Shown: positions 1 to 9,180, counted from the stretch's first letter. The stretch is 64,000 nucleotides of DNA from CAXWPM01 sp965206125 (GCA_965206125.1 CBDBIN010000045.1:434001-498000), one strand, 5' to 3'. Notes: generated by a model from the letters alone, not told the origin. Numbers and translations: made by a program.

Positions 1-66
1 CCGTTCGACAAAAGATCGGACGGTGCGGAGAATCTCCTCCCGCTCTTCTGGCGCGCTGGTTGTCAT
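1..66 (-). CDS. Acyl-CoA dehydrogenase-like protein, N-terminal fragment
   Basis: Only the first 22 codons lie in the window; the gene runs off the left edge. The peptide has a short polar start followed by an amphipathic stretch (EILRTVRSFVER) that resembles the N-terminal helix of acyl-CoA dehydrogenases (REXLRXXVRXFVEXE pattern). No catalytic residue is visible, so the call rests on this short match only. It starts 40 bases downstream of the thiS-thiG stop on the same strand, so the two may be co-transcribed. Confidence 0.45.
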   Translation of the reverse strand, partial: MTTSAPEEREEILRTVRSFVER

Positions 67-106
67 ATGAGAGTCCGAGGGGAATGGGAGGGTTGAATCC
101 CGTTCC

Positions 107-1087
107 TCAACCGACCTTACCTTCGATCGGAGATGATGCGCTGGCGTAAAGCTTCCGTGCGATTCGTCCAGCTCGGAAAGCGAGACGGCCCGCCTTGACG
201 GCGTGATTCATCGCTTCGGCCATCGCACCCGGATCATGTGCCCCGGCTATTGCGGTGTTCATCAGCACGCCGTCGGCGCCAAGTTCCATCGCCAGCGTGG
301 CATCCGAGGCCGTGCCAACCCCGGCGTCCACGATCAACGGCACTTCGGTGATCCGCTCACGGAGAATCCGCATGTTTGCAACGTTCTGGATACCCATACC
401 CGAACCGATAGGCGCCCCGAGCGGCATGACGGCGGCCGCGCCGGCATCGATCAGGCGACGCGCGACGATCAAATCGTCGTTGGTGTAAGGCAGAACGATG
501 AAGCCTTCCTTGACGAGAACCTTCGTCGCCTCGACGAGCGCGGCAGTGTCGGGAAAGAGCGTTCTCTCGTCTCCAATCACCTCCAGCTTCACCCACTCCG
601 ACAGTCCTGCCTCGCGCCCGAGGCGAGCTGTCCGAACAGCGTCGTCGGCCGTATAGCAACCCGCCGTGTTCGGAAGGATCATGAACTTCGACGTATCGAT
701 CGAGTCGAGCAGCTCTCCGCGCGGCCGATTCAGGTCCACGCGCCGGACGGCGACCGTCACCATTTCGGCACCCGAACGGCTGTGGGCCTCGATCATTTGC
801 TCGTTGGATCGGTACTTGCCCGTGCCGATGATCAGTCGCGACCGAAACCGGCGGCCGGCAATCAACAGTCCGGAATCACCGGAACCACCCCCGACAAAGT
901 GAACGACCTCGAAGCGGTCGTCGGGCTCGACCACGATCGCATCCCACTCATTCCTCGCGATGACAGAACGGTTCCGCTCGACGGCGATCCGCTCGGTCGG
1001 CAAATCCAGATGTTCGAGCAGCTGACGGACGCTGAGCGAGTCCGGGACCTCGCGGGATTCGCCGTTGAGTTCGATGCGTACGGGCAT
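107..1087 (-). CDS. thiG: ThiS-ThiG fusion: sulfur carrier protein joined to thiazole synthase
   Basis: Makes the thiazole phosphate of thiamine from deoxyxylulose phosphate, a glycine imine and sulfur delivered by ThiS thiocarboxylate. The protein (326 aa) has a complete ThiS ubiquitin-like domain at residues 1-68, ending EVVHFVGGG, and continues directly into ThiG from about residue 73. K167 in WVKLEV fits the Schiff-base lysine, and the phosphate-binding segment GADGVLMNTAIAG is near the C-terminus. The ATG at 1087 was chosen because it begins the ThiS fold; the frame is open 50 codons further upstream but that stretch looks non-coding. ThiS normally needs a free Gly-Gly C-terminus, which is internal here. 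Cytoplasmic. Confidence 0.9.
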   Translation of the reverse strand: MPVRIELNGESREVPDSLSVRQLLEHLDLPTERIAVERNRSVIARNEWDAIVVEPDDRFEVVHFVGGGSGDSGLLIAGRRFRSRLIIGTGKYRSNEQMIEAHSRSGAEMVTVAVRRVDLNRPRGELLDSIDTSKFMILPNTAGCYTADDAVRTARLGREAGLSEWVKLEVIGDERTLFPDTAALVEATKVLVKEGFIVLPYTNDDLIVARRLIDAGAAAVMPLGAPIGSGMGIQNVANMRILRERITEVPLIVDAGVGTASDATLAMELGADGVLMNTAIAGAHDPGAMAEAMNHAVKAGRLAFRAGRIARKLYASASSPIEGKVG

Positions 1088-1299
1088 GATCGCCTCATAG
1101 TAGCAGGGCGGTAGGGTATTCAGAAATCGAAGGTCGTAGAACGACCACTGATCAATCGGCCATCGATAATTCGAGATTCTGGACACGTGAAAGAGAACAA
1201 CAGACAGACCAATGATGGTTGATCCATCGTCGATCATCGCTTTGAAATTCTCGAATTTTGAAGTCGGTAGGAGGCGTGCGGGCGACCCCTAGTTGACAG

Positions 1300-1328
1300 T
1301 TGACAGACAAGGGCACCCCTCCCATAAT
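1300..1328 (+). promoter_or_regulatory. Sigma-70-type promoter of nuo cluster 1
   Basis: A perfect -35 box TTGACA (1300-1305) and a -10 box CATAAT (1323-1328) are separated by 17 bases. The -35 sits in a short direct repeat (AGTTGACAGTTGACAG). Transcription would start near 1335 and give a leader of about 45 bases before nuoA, which has GGAGG at 1366-1370. The rest of the 1088-1379 gap shows no gene. Confidence 0.55.
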
Positions 1329-1379
1329 GGGTGGTTGGCTTATAGGTAGAAGTCCTTTTCTATATGGAGGTTACGGCGT

Positions 1380-1736
1380 TTGGAGAACTGGCTGCCGATC
1401 CTCATTTTCTTTATCCTCATCGCCGGCTTCGCAGCAACCTCGCTGATCCTGTCGTGGTTCCTGGGTGTCCGCAACCCGACGGCCGCCAAGCTTTCCCCGT
1501 ACGAGAGTGGGATGCGACCGATCGGCACGGCGCGCGACCGGCATTCGGTCCAGTTCTACGTCGTGGCGATGCTGTTCCTGCTCTTCGACATCGAAGCGAT
1601 CTTCCTGTTTCCGTGGGTGGTCGTCTTCCGCGATCTCGGGATGTTTGCGTTCTGGGAAATGCTGGTCTTTATCGGAATGCTCCTGGCGGGATTCCTGTAC
1701 GTCTGGAAGAAGGGCGCTCTGGAGTGGGAGCGATGA
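1380..1736 (+). CDS. nuoA: NADH-quinone oxidoreductase subunit A (cluster 1)
   Basis: Small membrane subunit (118 aa, three membrane helices) at the junction of the membrane and peripheral arms of complex I. The conserved loop KLSPYESGMRP and the acidic segment FDIEAIFLFPW are typical of NuoA; the usual Cys of the YECG loop is replaced by Ser here (YESG). The start is TTG, chosen because GGAGG ends 9 bases upstream. It is first in a tightly packed operon and is followed directly by nuoE rather than nuoB. Confidence 0.92.
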   Translation: MENWLPILIFFILIAGFAATSLILSWFLGVRNPTAAKLSPYESGMRPIGTARDRHSVQFYVVAMLFLLFDIEAIFLFPWVVVFRDLGMFAFWEMLVFIGMLLAGFLYVWKKGALEWER

Positions 1737-1749
1737 CACCCCAGTGCCC

Positions 1750-2229
1750 ATGACCGGAAAGCGCATATTCTCAGACGCCACGGAAGCGCGGTTCAGAACG
1801 CTGGTCGAGGTCTACCCTGAGAAACGATCCGCGCTGATCCCGATGCTGCTTGCTGCCCAGCAGGAGCAGGGATGGGTCCAGCCCGAGGCGATCGAATACG
1901 TAGCCGAATACCTCGGCCTGTCACCGTCTGACGTCGAATCCGTCGTGTCCTTCTACACCCTGCTCAACCGGAACCCGGTCGGCAAACATCTCATCCACGT
2001 ATGCACGAACCTCGCGTGCATGCTTCGAGGATCGGACGACATCGAAAGGGCGCTCCAAGACAAGTTGGGTGTGGGGATGGGGCAAACTACCCAGGATGGA
2101 CGTTTCTCGCTCGTCGAAGCGGAGTGCCTCGGTTCGTGTACGACCGCGCCGATCATCCAGGTAAACGGCGAATTCCGGGAGAATCTCACACCGGAGAAGG
2201 TGGCGACTCTTCTGGACGAACTCGATTGA
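1750..2229 (+). CDS. nuoE: NADH-quinone oxidoreductase subunit E, 2Fe-2S protein (cluster 1)
   Basis: Thioredoxin-like [2Fe-2S] subunit that normally pairs with NuoF in the NADH-oxidising module. In the 159 aa protein the ligands are C85 and C90 (CTNLAC) and C126 and C130 (ECLGSC), the usual C-x4-C...C-x3-C pattern. The ATG at 1750 gives the family's normal length. It lies 13 bases after nuoA and its TGA overlaps the nuoH start. No NuoF or NuoG gene is nearby, which leaves this the only peripheral-arm subunit in the cluster. Confidence 0.92.
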   Translation: MTGKRIFSDATEARFRTLVEVYPEKRSALIPMLLAAQQEQGWVQPEAIEYVAEYLGLSPSDVESVVSFYTLLNRNPVGKHLIHVCTNLACMLRGSDDIERALQDKLGVGMGQTTQDGRFSLVEAECLGSCTTAPIIQVNGEFRENLTPEKVATLLDELD

Positions 2230-3242
2230 TGATCGAATACGTCACCCGCCAGGAGTTTCTGATACTGATCGCCAAGATGGTCGCGATCTTCGGCGGTCTG
2301 ATGGGCGCACTGGCTTACATCACTCTGCTGGAACGCAAACTGATGGCCTGGGTTCAGATGCGTCCCGGACCGAACCGGGTCGGACCTTTCGGGCTGTTGC
2401 AGCCACTCGCCGACGGAATGAAGTTCCTGTTCAAGGAAGACATCATTCCAAACGGAGCCGACGTCGCAATCTATGTCATGGCACCCGCATTGTCGCTGAT
2501 TCCGGCCTTCATCTCGTTCGCCGTCATTCCGTTCGGGCCCAGCCTGCAGATCACGGACCTCAACGTCGGGCTGCTGTTCGTATTCGCCGCAACATCGGTC
2601 AGCGTTTACGGCATTGTCCTGGGCGGATGGGCCTCGAACTCAAAGTACTCGCTGATGGGCGGGCTGCGCGCATCTGCGCAGATGATCAGCTACGAACTGA
2701 GCCTGACGCTGTCGGTGGTCGGAGTTTTGATAATCGCAAACACTCTGAGCCTCCAGGAAATCGTCACGTCCCAGCAGGGGCTGTGGTTCGGTCTGGTTCC
2801 CCGCTGGAACATCTTCCTGCAGCCGGTGGGGTTCATGATCTTTCTGATCAGCGCGATCGCGGAAACGAATCGTTTGCCGTTCGACCTGGCCGAAGCGGAG
2901 CAGGAACTCGTGGCCGGATGGCACACCGAGTACAGCTCAATGAAGTTCGCGATGTTCTTCCTCGCTGAGTACGCGAACATGGTTACCGCGTCGGCGATTG
3001 CGACAATCCTGTTCTTCGGCGGATGGGGCGGGCCCATGTTCGGCCCGCCCCTCCTTCAAGTAGTTCTACCGACGGTGTGGTTCCTGATGAAGGTGTTCGG
3101 GTTCATCCTGATCTTCATGATCCTGCGGGCAACGCTGCCGCGAATCCGCTACGACCAACTTATGGCATTCGGGTGGAAAATCCTGCTTCCGCTCGCCCTG
3201 GCTAACATCGTCGTAACGAGCCTCCTGGTGGCGCTCCTATGA
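2229..3242 (+). CDS. nuoH: NADH-quinone oxidoreductase subunit H (cluster 1)
   Basis: Membrane subunit (337 aa, about eight helices) that forms much of the quinone chamber. Family signatures are visible: ERKLMAWVQMRPGPNRVGP near the N-terminus and ETNRLPFDLAEAEQELVAG with HTEYS in the second half, which carry the charged residues linking quinone reduction to ion transfer. The ATG overlaps the nuoE stop by one base (TGATG), which implies translational coupling. NuoB and NuoD, its usual quinone-site partners, are not encoded in this cluster. Confidence 0.95.
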   Translation: MIEYVTRQEFLILIAKMVAIFGGLMGALAYITLLERKLMAWVQMRPGPNRVGPFGLLQPLADGMKFLFKEDIIPNGADVAIYVMAPALSLIPAFISFAVIPFGPSLQITDLNVGLLFVFAATSVSVYGIVLGGWASNSKYSLMGGLRASAQMISYELSLTLSVVGVLIIANTLSLQEIVTSQQGLWFGLVPRWNIFLQPVGFMIFLISAIAETNRLPFDLAEAEQELVAGWHTEYSSMKFAMFFLAEYANMVTASAIATILFFGGWGGPMFGPPLLQVVLPTVWFLMKVFGFILIFMILRATLPRIRYDQLMAFGWKILLPLALANIVVTSLLVALL

Positions 3243-3733
3243 TTGAAGTCCTGTTCTTCCTCTTCGCGGCAGTGGCGCTGGGCGCCGCGATCAACGTCCT
3301 GATCCAGCAGCATGTCCTCTACAGCGCGCTGTCGCTGATCCTGATGCTGGCGGCCGTTTCAGGGCTGTTCGTCCTGTTGGAAGCCGACCTGCTTGCCGTT
3401 ATCCAGATCATGGTCTACACGGGGGCGATCATGGTCCTGTTCGTTTTCGTGATCATGCTGCTGAACGTGACTTCAGAGGAAGAACAGGGCCTCGACCGCC
3501 TGCGTTGGCCCAAGTTCGTCGGGATACCGGCGGGCCTGTTCCTGCTGGCGATGATCTCCTCGGCAGTATGGCGCTTCCGGCCGACGATTGAGGATGCGCC
3601 GTCAACCGTCGGCACACCGGCGGCAATCGGGGCCAGCCTGTTTACCGACTACCTGCTACCGTTCGAAGCCACGTCGGTGTTGATCCTGATCGCAATCATC
3701 GGAGCCCTGGTCCTGGCGAAGAGGGACTTATGA
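3239..3733 (+). CDS. nuoJ: NADH-quinone oxidoreductase subunit J (cluster 1)
   Basis: Membrane subunit with about five helices (164 aa). The segment AVIQIMVYTGAIMVLFVFVIML is the conserved third helix that undergoes pi-bulge rearrangement in complex I, and the LLPFEATSVLILIAIIGALVLAK ending is typical of NuoJ. It overlaps nuoH by ATGA and nuoK by ATGA. Confidence 0.94.
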   Translation: MIEVLFFLFAAVALGAAINVLIQQHVLYSALSLILMLAAVSGLFVLLEADLLAVIQIMVYTGAIMVLFVFVIMLLNVTSEEEQGLDRLRWPKFVGIPAGLFLLAMISSAVWRFRPTIEDAPSTVGTPAAIGASLFTDYLLPFEATSVLILIAIIGALVLAKRDL

Positions 3734-4032
3734 TTCCGCTGCACTGGTACTTGACGCTGTCGGCGATCCTCTTCCTTGTGGGCGTCATGGGCTTCTTGAT
3801 CAAACGGAACATCATCGCGCTGTTGCTTTCCATCGAGATCATGCTGAACGCTGTCAACCTGACGTTCGTGGCATTCTCGCGGGCGTCGGGAGAGGTGAGC
3901 GGACAGGTCTTCGTGTTTTTCACGATGGTCGTTGCGGCAACCGAAGTCGCGGTTGGACTCGCGCTGGTGATCGCACTATTTCGAAACCGCGAGTCCCTCG
4001 ATGTGGACCGAATAGACCTATTGAAATGGTGA
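3730..4032 (+). CDS. nuoK: NADH-quinone oxidoreductase subunit K (cluster 1)
   Basis: Three-helix antiporter-like subunit of exactly the usual size (100 aa), related to MnhC/MrpC. The two buried glutamates that carry protons are present (SIEIMLNAVNL and ATEVAVGLAL). It starts by ATGA overlap with nuoJ and ends LLKW. After it the operon is broken by 125 bases of inverted-repeat sequence before nuoL. Confidence 0.95.
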   Translation: MIPLHWYLTLSAILFLVGVMGFLIKRNIIALLLSIEIMLNAVNLTFVAFSRASGEVSGQVFVFFTMVVAATEVAVGLALVIALFRNRESLDVDRIDLLKW

Positions 4033-4034
4033 AT

Positions 4035-4157
4035 TTCTGTTGGCAATTGGCTTTTGGCCTTTGGCGGTTGGCTGGCGATCCATGAGCTAGCAGCCAACAC
4101 CAACAATGAACTGACCGGTTAGAGCTAGTGACCAACAGCCAATAGCTAACGGCGCAC
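4035..4157. repeat. GTTGGC-type inverted repeat at the nuoK-nuoL junction, copy 1
   Basis: The left half is made of TTGGC units (GGCAATTGGCTTTTGGCC, then GGCGGTTGGCTGG). The right half holds the complement (AGCCAACACCAAC, then GACCAACAGCCAATAGCTAA). Together they can fold into a long imperfect hairpin. A second such element sits at the same junction of nuo cluster 2 (25522-25691). No ORF is supported here. Confidence 0.7.
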
Positions 4158-6086
4158 ATGAACTACTTCGACTACATTTGGGCGATTCCGTTGCTGCCTC
4201 TCCTGGGCGCCGTCGTTAACGGGATCATGGGCAAACGGATGTCGAGGGGCGCCATCGCCGGCATCGCATGCGGTTCCGTAGCGCTCGCCTTCCTGGTGTC
4301 CGCCGGGGCGTTCTGGCAAATGTGGAACACCTCGGAAGACGCGCTCCCGATCGTCACGGAATACTTCACGTGGATCCAGGCCGGATCGTTCGAAGCCGGC
4401 GTGGGATTCCAACTCGATCAGCTGTCCGGATTGATGATCCTTATCGTCACGGGCGTCGGCTTCCTGATCCATGTCTACTCGGCCGGGTATATGCAGCATG
4501 AATCGGGGGTCTACCGGTACTTCGCGTACCTGAACCTGTTCATGTTCTCCATGCTCACCCTGGTTCTGGCAAACAACTACCTCCTCATGTTCGTCGGATG
4601 GGAAGGCGTCGGGCTGTGTTCGTACCTCCTGATAGGGTTCTGGTTTCACAAGCGGTCGGCCACCGACGCCGGCAAGAAAGCATTCGTCGTCAACCGGGTC
4701 GGGGATTTCGGTTTTCTGCTCGCAGTCCTGCTCATCTTCTGGACTTTCGGCAGCGTCGATTTCGAATCGGTGTTCCGGATGGCCGGGAATGTGCCGGTCG
4801 AGGCGCTCGGAGCCGCCGGAGCCGTCACCGCGATCTGTCTGCTGATGCTGGTCGGGGCAACAGGCAAATCCGCCCAGATACCGCTCTACGTATGGTTGCC
4901 CGATGCGATGGAAGGTCCGACACCGGTCAGCGCCCTGATCCATGCGACCACAATGGTGACCGCGGGCGTGTACATGGTCGCCCGCTCGAGCGCCCTGTTT
5001 CGGCTGGCGCCGACGGCGATGGCAACCGTCGCTCTTGTCGGAATCCTTACCGCGCTGTTCGCAGCATCGATCGGCCTGGTCCAGAACGACATCAAGCGCG
5101 TCCTGGCGTATTCAACCATCAGCCAACTGGGATACATGTTCCTCGCCTGTGGCGTCGGTGCGTATGCCGCGGCCGTCTTCCATCTGATGACACACGCCTT
5201 CTTCAAGGCGCTCCTGTTCCTGGGCGCCGGCAGTGTGATCCATGGGATGGGCGGTATTCAGGACCTTACGAAGATGGGCGGGCTTCGCGAAAAGATGCCT
5301 TGGATTTTTCGGACGTTCCTGGTCGGCGGCCTCGCGCTGGCCGGGATTCCGGGACTCGCCGGGTTCTTCTCGAAGGACGCGATCCTGTGGGCGGCCTGGT
5401 CCAGCGATCACTACGGGCCGATCCTCTGGGGAATGGGCATCCTTACCGCCGGGGCTACGTCGTTCTACACGTTCCGGCTCATCTTCCTGGTGTTCTTCGG
5501 CAAAGCCCGTTACACGAACGACGACGTCGACCACGTGCATGAATCACCATCGATCATGGTCGTCCCGCTTGTGGTCCTGGCGGTGTTCGCCATCGTGGCC
5601 GGATACGTGGGTGTGCCTGCCCTGCTGGGAGGTGGCAACCAGATCGAGCATTTTCTCGGACCCGTTTTCGGCGACGCGTTGGAAGCCCAAGAAGGTTCCC
5701 ACATGACCGAAGCCCTCGTGATGGGCGTGTCGGTAGCCGTCGGCCTCGTCGGGCTGCTGTTGGCGTACCTGCTCTACGCGGGAGAAAAGCCTCTTCCGGA
5801 CCGACTGGCTACCAGCGCTCCCGGTGTCCATCGTCTGCTCGAACGGAAGTATTACGTCGATGAAATCTATGACGCCTTCCTCGTCTGGCCGATCGTTCGC
5901 GCCTCCAGGGAATACCTCTGGTCGCTCGTCGACGTCCGGGTCATCGACGGGGGTGTGGACGGCATGGGGCGGACGGTCCGGGGACTGGCCGGAACCCTCA
6001 GGAAGATGCAAGCCGGCTATGTGCGAGTGTATGCGGGATGGATCCTGTTTGGGGGCGTCCTCGTCGTCGCCTGGATGCTCAGATGA
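4158..6086 (+). CDS. nuoL: NADH-quinone oxidoreductase subunit L (cluster 1)
   Basis: Largest antiporter-like membrane subunit (642 aa, about 14-16 helices plus the C-terminal lateral helix). The ion-pathway residues are in place: the Glu of GWEGVGLCSYLLIGFW, the Lys of TGKSAQIPLYVWLPDAMEGPTPVSALIHA, and DIKRVLAYSTISQLGYM. The KKAFVVNRVGDFGF motif is conserved. The C-terminal region contains KYYVDEIYDAF, typical of NuoL. Start ATG follows the repeat element; its end overlaps nuoM by ATGA. Confidence 0.96.
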   Translation: MNYFDYIWAIPLLPLLGAVVNGIMGKRMSRGAIAGIACGSVALAFLVSAGAFWQMWNTSEDALPIVTEYFTWIQAGSFEAGVGFQLDQLSGLMILIVTGVGFLIHVYSAGYMQHESGVYRYFAYLNLFMFSMLTLVLANNYLLMFVGWEGVGLCSYLLIGFWFHKRSATDAGKKAFVVNRVGDFGFLLAVLLIFWTFGSVDFESVFRMAGNVPVEALGAAGAVTAICLLMLVGATGKSAQIPLYVWLPDAMEGPTPVSALIHATTMVTAGVYMVARSSALFRLAPTAMATVALVGILTALFAASIGLVQNDIKRVLAYSTISQLGYMFLACGVGAYAAAVFHLMTHAFFKALLFLGAGSVIHGMGGIQDLTKMGGLREKMPWIFRTFLVGGLALAGIPGLAGFFSKDAILWAAWSSDHYGPILWGMGILTAGATSFYTFRLIFLVFFGKARYTNDDVDHVHESPSIMVVPLVVLAVFAIVAGYVGVPALLGGGNQIEHFLGPVFGDALEAQEGSHMTEALVMGVSVAVGLVGLLLAYLLYAGEKPLPDRLATSAPGVHRLLERKYYVDEIYDAFLVWPIVRASREYLWSLVDVRVIDGGVDGMGRTVRGLAGTLRKMQAGYVRVYAGWILFGGVLVVAWMLR

Positions 6087-7726
6087 ACGAACTGCTCGAG
6101 GCGAGAATCCTGACACTCGTGACGTTCGCGCCCGCCGGCGGCGCGCTGCTCATCGCGGTTCTGGGGAGGGGGGGACACGATCGGATCCGTCTGGCGGCGC
6201 TCGTCACGACGATCCTCACCTTCGTCCTGTCGTTGCACCTGGTCTGGCATTTCGATTCGTCGAGCGCCGAATTCCAGTATTCGGTCGACGCAGAGTGGAT
6301 TCCCGACTTCGGGATCGGCTACCGGATGGGCCTGGACGGGATCAGTCTGTTCCTGGTGTTGCTGTCGACCTTCCTGACACCCCTGGCGGTCCTGGCTTCG
6401 TGGTCTGTCTCGGAACGGGTGAAGGAATACTTCATCTTCATACTCTTTCTCGAAACCGGAATGATCGGGGTATTCGTCTCACTGGACCTGTTCCTCTTCT
6501 ACTTCTTCTGGGAAGTCATGCTGATCCCGATGTATTTCCTGATCGGCGTCTGGGGCGGCGGGCGACGAATATACGCAGCGACGAAGTTCGTACTCTACAC
6601 GATGGCGGGCTCGGTGCTGATGCTGGTCGCGATCCTGGCACTCTACTTCATCCACGGAGACCAGACCGGTCTTTACACGTTTGCCTATACCGACATCGCC
6701 GCGGCTTTGTCGGCGGGCTTTCTTGTGCTGACACCGGAAGCGGAACTCTGGCTGTTTCTGGCCTTCTTCGTGGCATTTGCGATAAAGGTTCCACTCTTCC
6801 CGTTCCACACATGGCTACCGGACGCGCACGTCGAAGCTCCGACCGCCGGATCGGTCCTGCTGGCCGGCGTGCTCCTCAAGATGGGAATCTACGGAATGCT
6901 GAGGTTCAGCCTGCCGTATTTCCCAAACGTCAGCAACATGCTGGCCCCGCTGATCTCACTACTGGCCATCGTCGGCATCATCTACGGCGCGCTTGTCGCC
7001 ATGGTTCAACCCGACATCAAGAAGCTCGTCGCTTACTCGTCGGTAAGCCATCTCGGCTTCATCGTGCTCGGCATCTTCGGCTTCACGGTGATGGGTGTCG
7101 AAGGCGCCGTATACCAGATGCTGAGCCATGGCGTCTCGACCGGGGCTCTGTTTCTGCTGGTCGGCGTCCTCTACGAACGACGCCACACACGGCTGATCTC
7201 CGAATATGGAGGCATCGCGCACCGGATGCCGGTCTACTCGGCGTTGTTTCTGCTGGTCGCGCTGTCGTCAATCGGTCTGCCCGGGCTGAACGGATTCGTC
7301 GGCGAGTTCCTCATCCTGCTCGGAACGTTCGGGGTCCGACCGTGGTATGCCGCTTTTGCGGCCCTGGGAGTGATCCTGTCGGCCGTTTACATGCTCTGGA
7401 TGTACCAGCGGACGATGTTCGGAACGATCACGAATCCGGAGAACGAGAAACTTCGAGACGTCAACGGACGGGAGCTGGCGATGCTGATCCCGCTGGGGGT
7501 TCTGATCGTCTGGATGGGCGTTTACTCCAACTCGTTCCTGCGGCCGATGGACGCTTCGATATCCCGTCTGCTGGGACAGGTTCAGAGTCGTGATGTGGAG
7601 TTCGCCCTGGTCATCGAAGATAGGACCTTCAATGTGGCCGGGATGCAATTCGTGATGCCGTTGCCGGCGATCGAATCCCGCGAGCTCATCGCAGCGACCA
7701 GAGAGCTGGAGAAGGACAGGCGATGA
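6083..7726 (+). CDS. nuoM: NADH-quinone oxidoreductase subunit M (cluster 1)
   Basis: Antiporter-like membrane subunit (547 aa, about 14 helices). Key segments are FYFFWEVMLIPMYFLIGVWGG (conserved Glu), FHTWLPDAHVEAPTAGSVLLAGVLLKMGIYG (conserved Lys) and DIKKLVAYSSVSHLGF. The ATG at 6083 overlaps the nuoL stop by ATGA, which decides the start although the frame is open further upstream. It overlaps nuoN in the same way. Confidence 0.96.
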   Translation: MNELLEARILTLVTFAPAGGALLIAVLGRGGHDRIRLAALVTTILTFVLSLHLVWHFDSSSAEFQYSVDAEWIPDFGIGYRMGLDGISLFLVLLSTFLTPLAVLASWSVSERVKEYFIFILFLETGMIGVFVSLDLFLFYFFWEVMLIPMYFLIGVWGGGRRIYAATKFVLYTMAGSVLMLVAILALYFIHGDQTGLYTFAYTDIAAALSAGFLVLTPEAELWLFLAFFVAFAIKVPLFPFHTWLPDAHVEAPTAGSVLLAGVLLKMGIYGMLRFSLPYFPNVSNMLAPLISLLAIVGIIYGALVAMVQPDIKKLVAYSSVSHLGFIVLGIFGFTVMGVEGAVYQMLSHGVSTGALFLLVGVLYERRHTRLISEYGGIAHRMPVYSALFLLVALSSIGLPGLNGFVGEFLILLGTFGVRPWYAAFAALGVILSAVYMLWMYQRTMFGTITNPENEKLRDVNGRELAMLIPLGVLIVWMGVYSNSFLRPMDASISRLLGQVQSRDVEFALVIEDRTFNVAGMQFVMPLPAIESRELIAATRELEKDRR

Positions 7727-9180
7727 ATCTTCCCGAAATCAATATCCTCGCCATCCTCCCGGCCCTGGTCGTTGCGCTCACCGGCGTTGCCGTGATGGTC
7801 GTCGACCCCTTCATCGATCGGTCGAACCGTGGCAAGCTCGGATGGCTCGGGTTTGCGGGAATACTGGGAGCGTTGTTGGCTCTCGCGCCGATGGCCGCAA
7901 ATCGCGGTTTCTGGTACGCCGATCTGTGGTGGGTCGACGACTACGCGATCTTCTTCCACGCGACCTTTCTGCTGATCGCGGCGATCACGATTCTCGGCTC
8001 CATCGATTTTCTGAGGCGGGACGAGATGCCGCCGTCAGAGTTTATCGCGCTCGTGCTGTTCGCCACCTTCGGTGCTCTGCTGATGTCCGGGTCCGGCGAG
8101 CTGATGATGATCTTCATCGGCATCGAGATCCTGTCGATGGCGACCTATGTCCTCGCTGGCTATAGGCGCAATGACCTCCGTTCAAACGAGGCGGCGCTCA
8201 AGTACTTCCTGCTGGGGTCGTTCGCGTCCGCGTTCTTCCTCTACGGGACGGCTCTCATCTTCGGCGCGACCGGAAGCACGAACCTGGCGGTTATCGCCGA
8301 TACCATCCGTTCGGCAACGCCCGCACTCAGCATGGTCTACGTTTCCTCCGGGATGATCCTCATCGCACTCGGCTTCAAGGTAGCACTTGCGCCGTTCCAT
8401 GTATGGGCGCCGGACGTTTACGAAGGAGCACCGACGCCGGTAACGGGGTTCATGTCGGTCGGACCCAAAGCCGCCGGCTTTGCCGTCCTTTTGCGCATCT
8501 TCATGACCGCGTTCGCCGATATACAGCACCGCTGGGTATTCCTCGCTTGGCTGGCAGCAGCCCTCACGATGGTGATCGGCAATGTGGCCGCCGTCGCTCA
8601 GACGAACATCAAGCGTATGCTGGCCTACTCTTCGATCGCCCACGCGGGCTACATCGCCGTTGCATTTGCCACAGGGACAGAACAGGGCGTCACGGCGGCC
8701 ATGTTCTACATGATGGCGTACACGGGAATGAATCTGGGAGCATTCGCGATCGTGACGATCCTGGCCCGCGATGACGACCGACTGACACAACTCGACGACT
8801 ATGCGGGCCTCGCCGCGCGACGGCCGGGTCTTGCGGCATTGTTGTCGCTGTTCTTGCTGTCGCTCGCCGGGATCCCGGGAACAGCGGGCTTCGCGGGCAA
8901 GTTTTTCATATTTCGCTCCGCGGTCGAATCCGGGCTGATTGGCCTGACGGTCATCGGCGTCCTGACAACAGTCGTATCCTTCTATTACTACCTGTATGTA
9001 ATCGTCCAGATGTACATGAAAGAGCCGAAGGAAGGCTTCGAGGACGTGTCGATCGCGCCCGGATCCGGTGCAGCCTTGATCGTCTGCGCAGCCTTGACTG
9101 TGTATCTCGGGGTGCTCCCCGCAAGAGTCCTGGACTGGGCAACTGGGTCAGCTTTGTCCGCGTTCGCACCCTTCCGCTGA
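7723..9180 (+). CDS. nuoN: NADH-quinone oxidoreductase subunit N (cluster 1)
   Basis: Third antiporter-like subunit (485 aa). Conserved segments are IFIGIEILSMATYVLAGY (Glu), PFHVWAPDVYEGAPTPVTGFMSVGPKAAGFA (Lys) and TNIKRMLAYSSIAHAGYI. It is the last gene of cluster 1; 126 non-coding bases separate it from gmd, so the sugar genes probably form another unit. Confidence 0.96.
   Translation: MNLPEINILAILPALVVALTGVAVMVVDPFIDRSNRGKLGWLGFAGILGALLALAPMAANRGFWYADLWWVDDYAIFFHATFLLIAAITILGSIDFLRRDEMPPSEFIALVLFATFGALLMSGSGELMMIFIGIEILSMATYVLAGYRRNDLRSNEAALKYFLLGSFASAFFLYGTALIFGATGSTNLAVIADTIRSATPALSMVYVSSGMILIALGFKVALAPFHVWAPDVYEGAPTPVTGFMSVGPKAAGFAVLLRIFMTAFADIQHRWVFLAWLAAALTMVIGNVAAVAQTNIKRMLAYSSIAHAGYIAVAFATGTEQGVTAAMFYMMAYTGMNLGAFAIVTILARDDDRLTQLDDYAGLAARRPGLAALLSLFLLSLAGIPGTAGFAGKFFIFRSAVESGLIGLTVIGVLTTVVSFYYYLYVIVQMYMKEPKEGFEDVSIAPGSGAALIVCAALTVYLGVLPARVLDWATGSALSAFAPFR

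Noticed and set aside
5824..7593. Open plus-strand frame of 589 codons overlapping nuoL and nuoM
   Set aside because: Out of frame with two well-conserved nuo genes; Arg-rich shadow.
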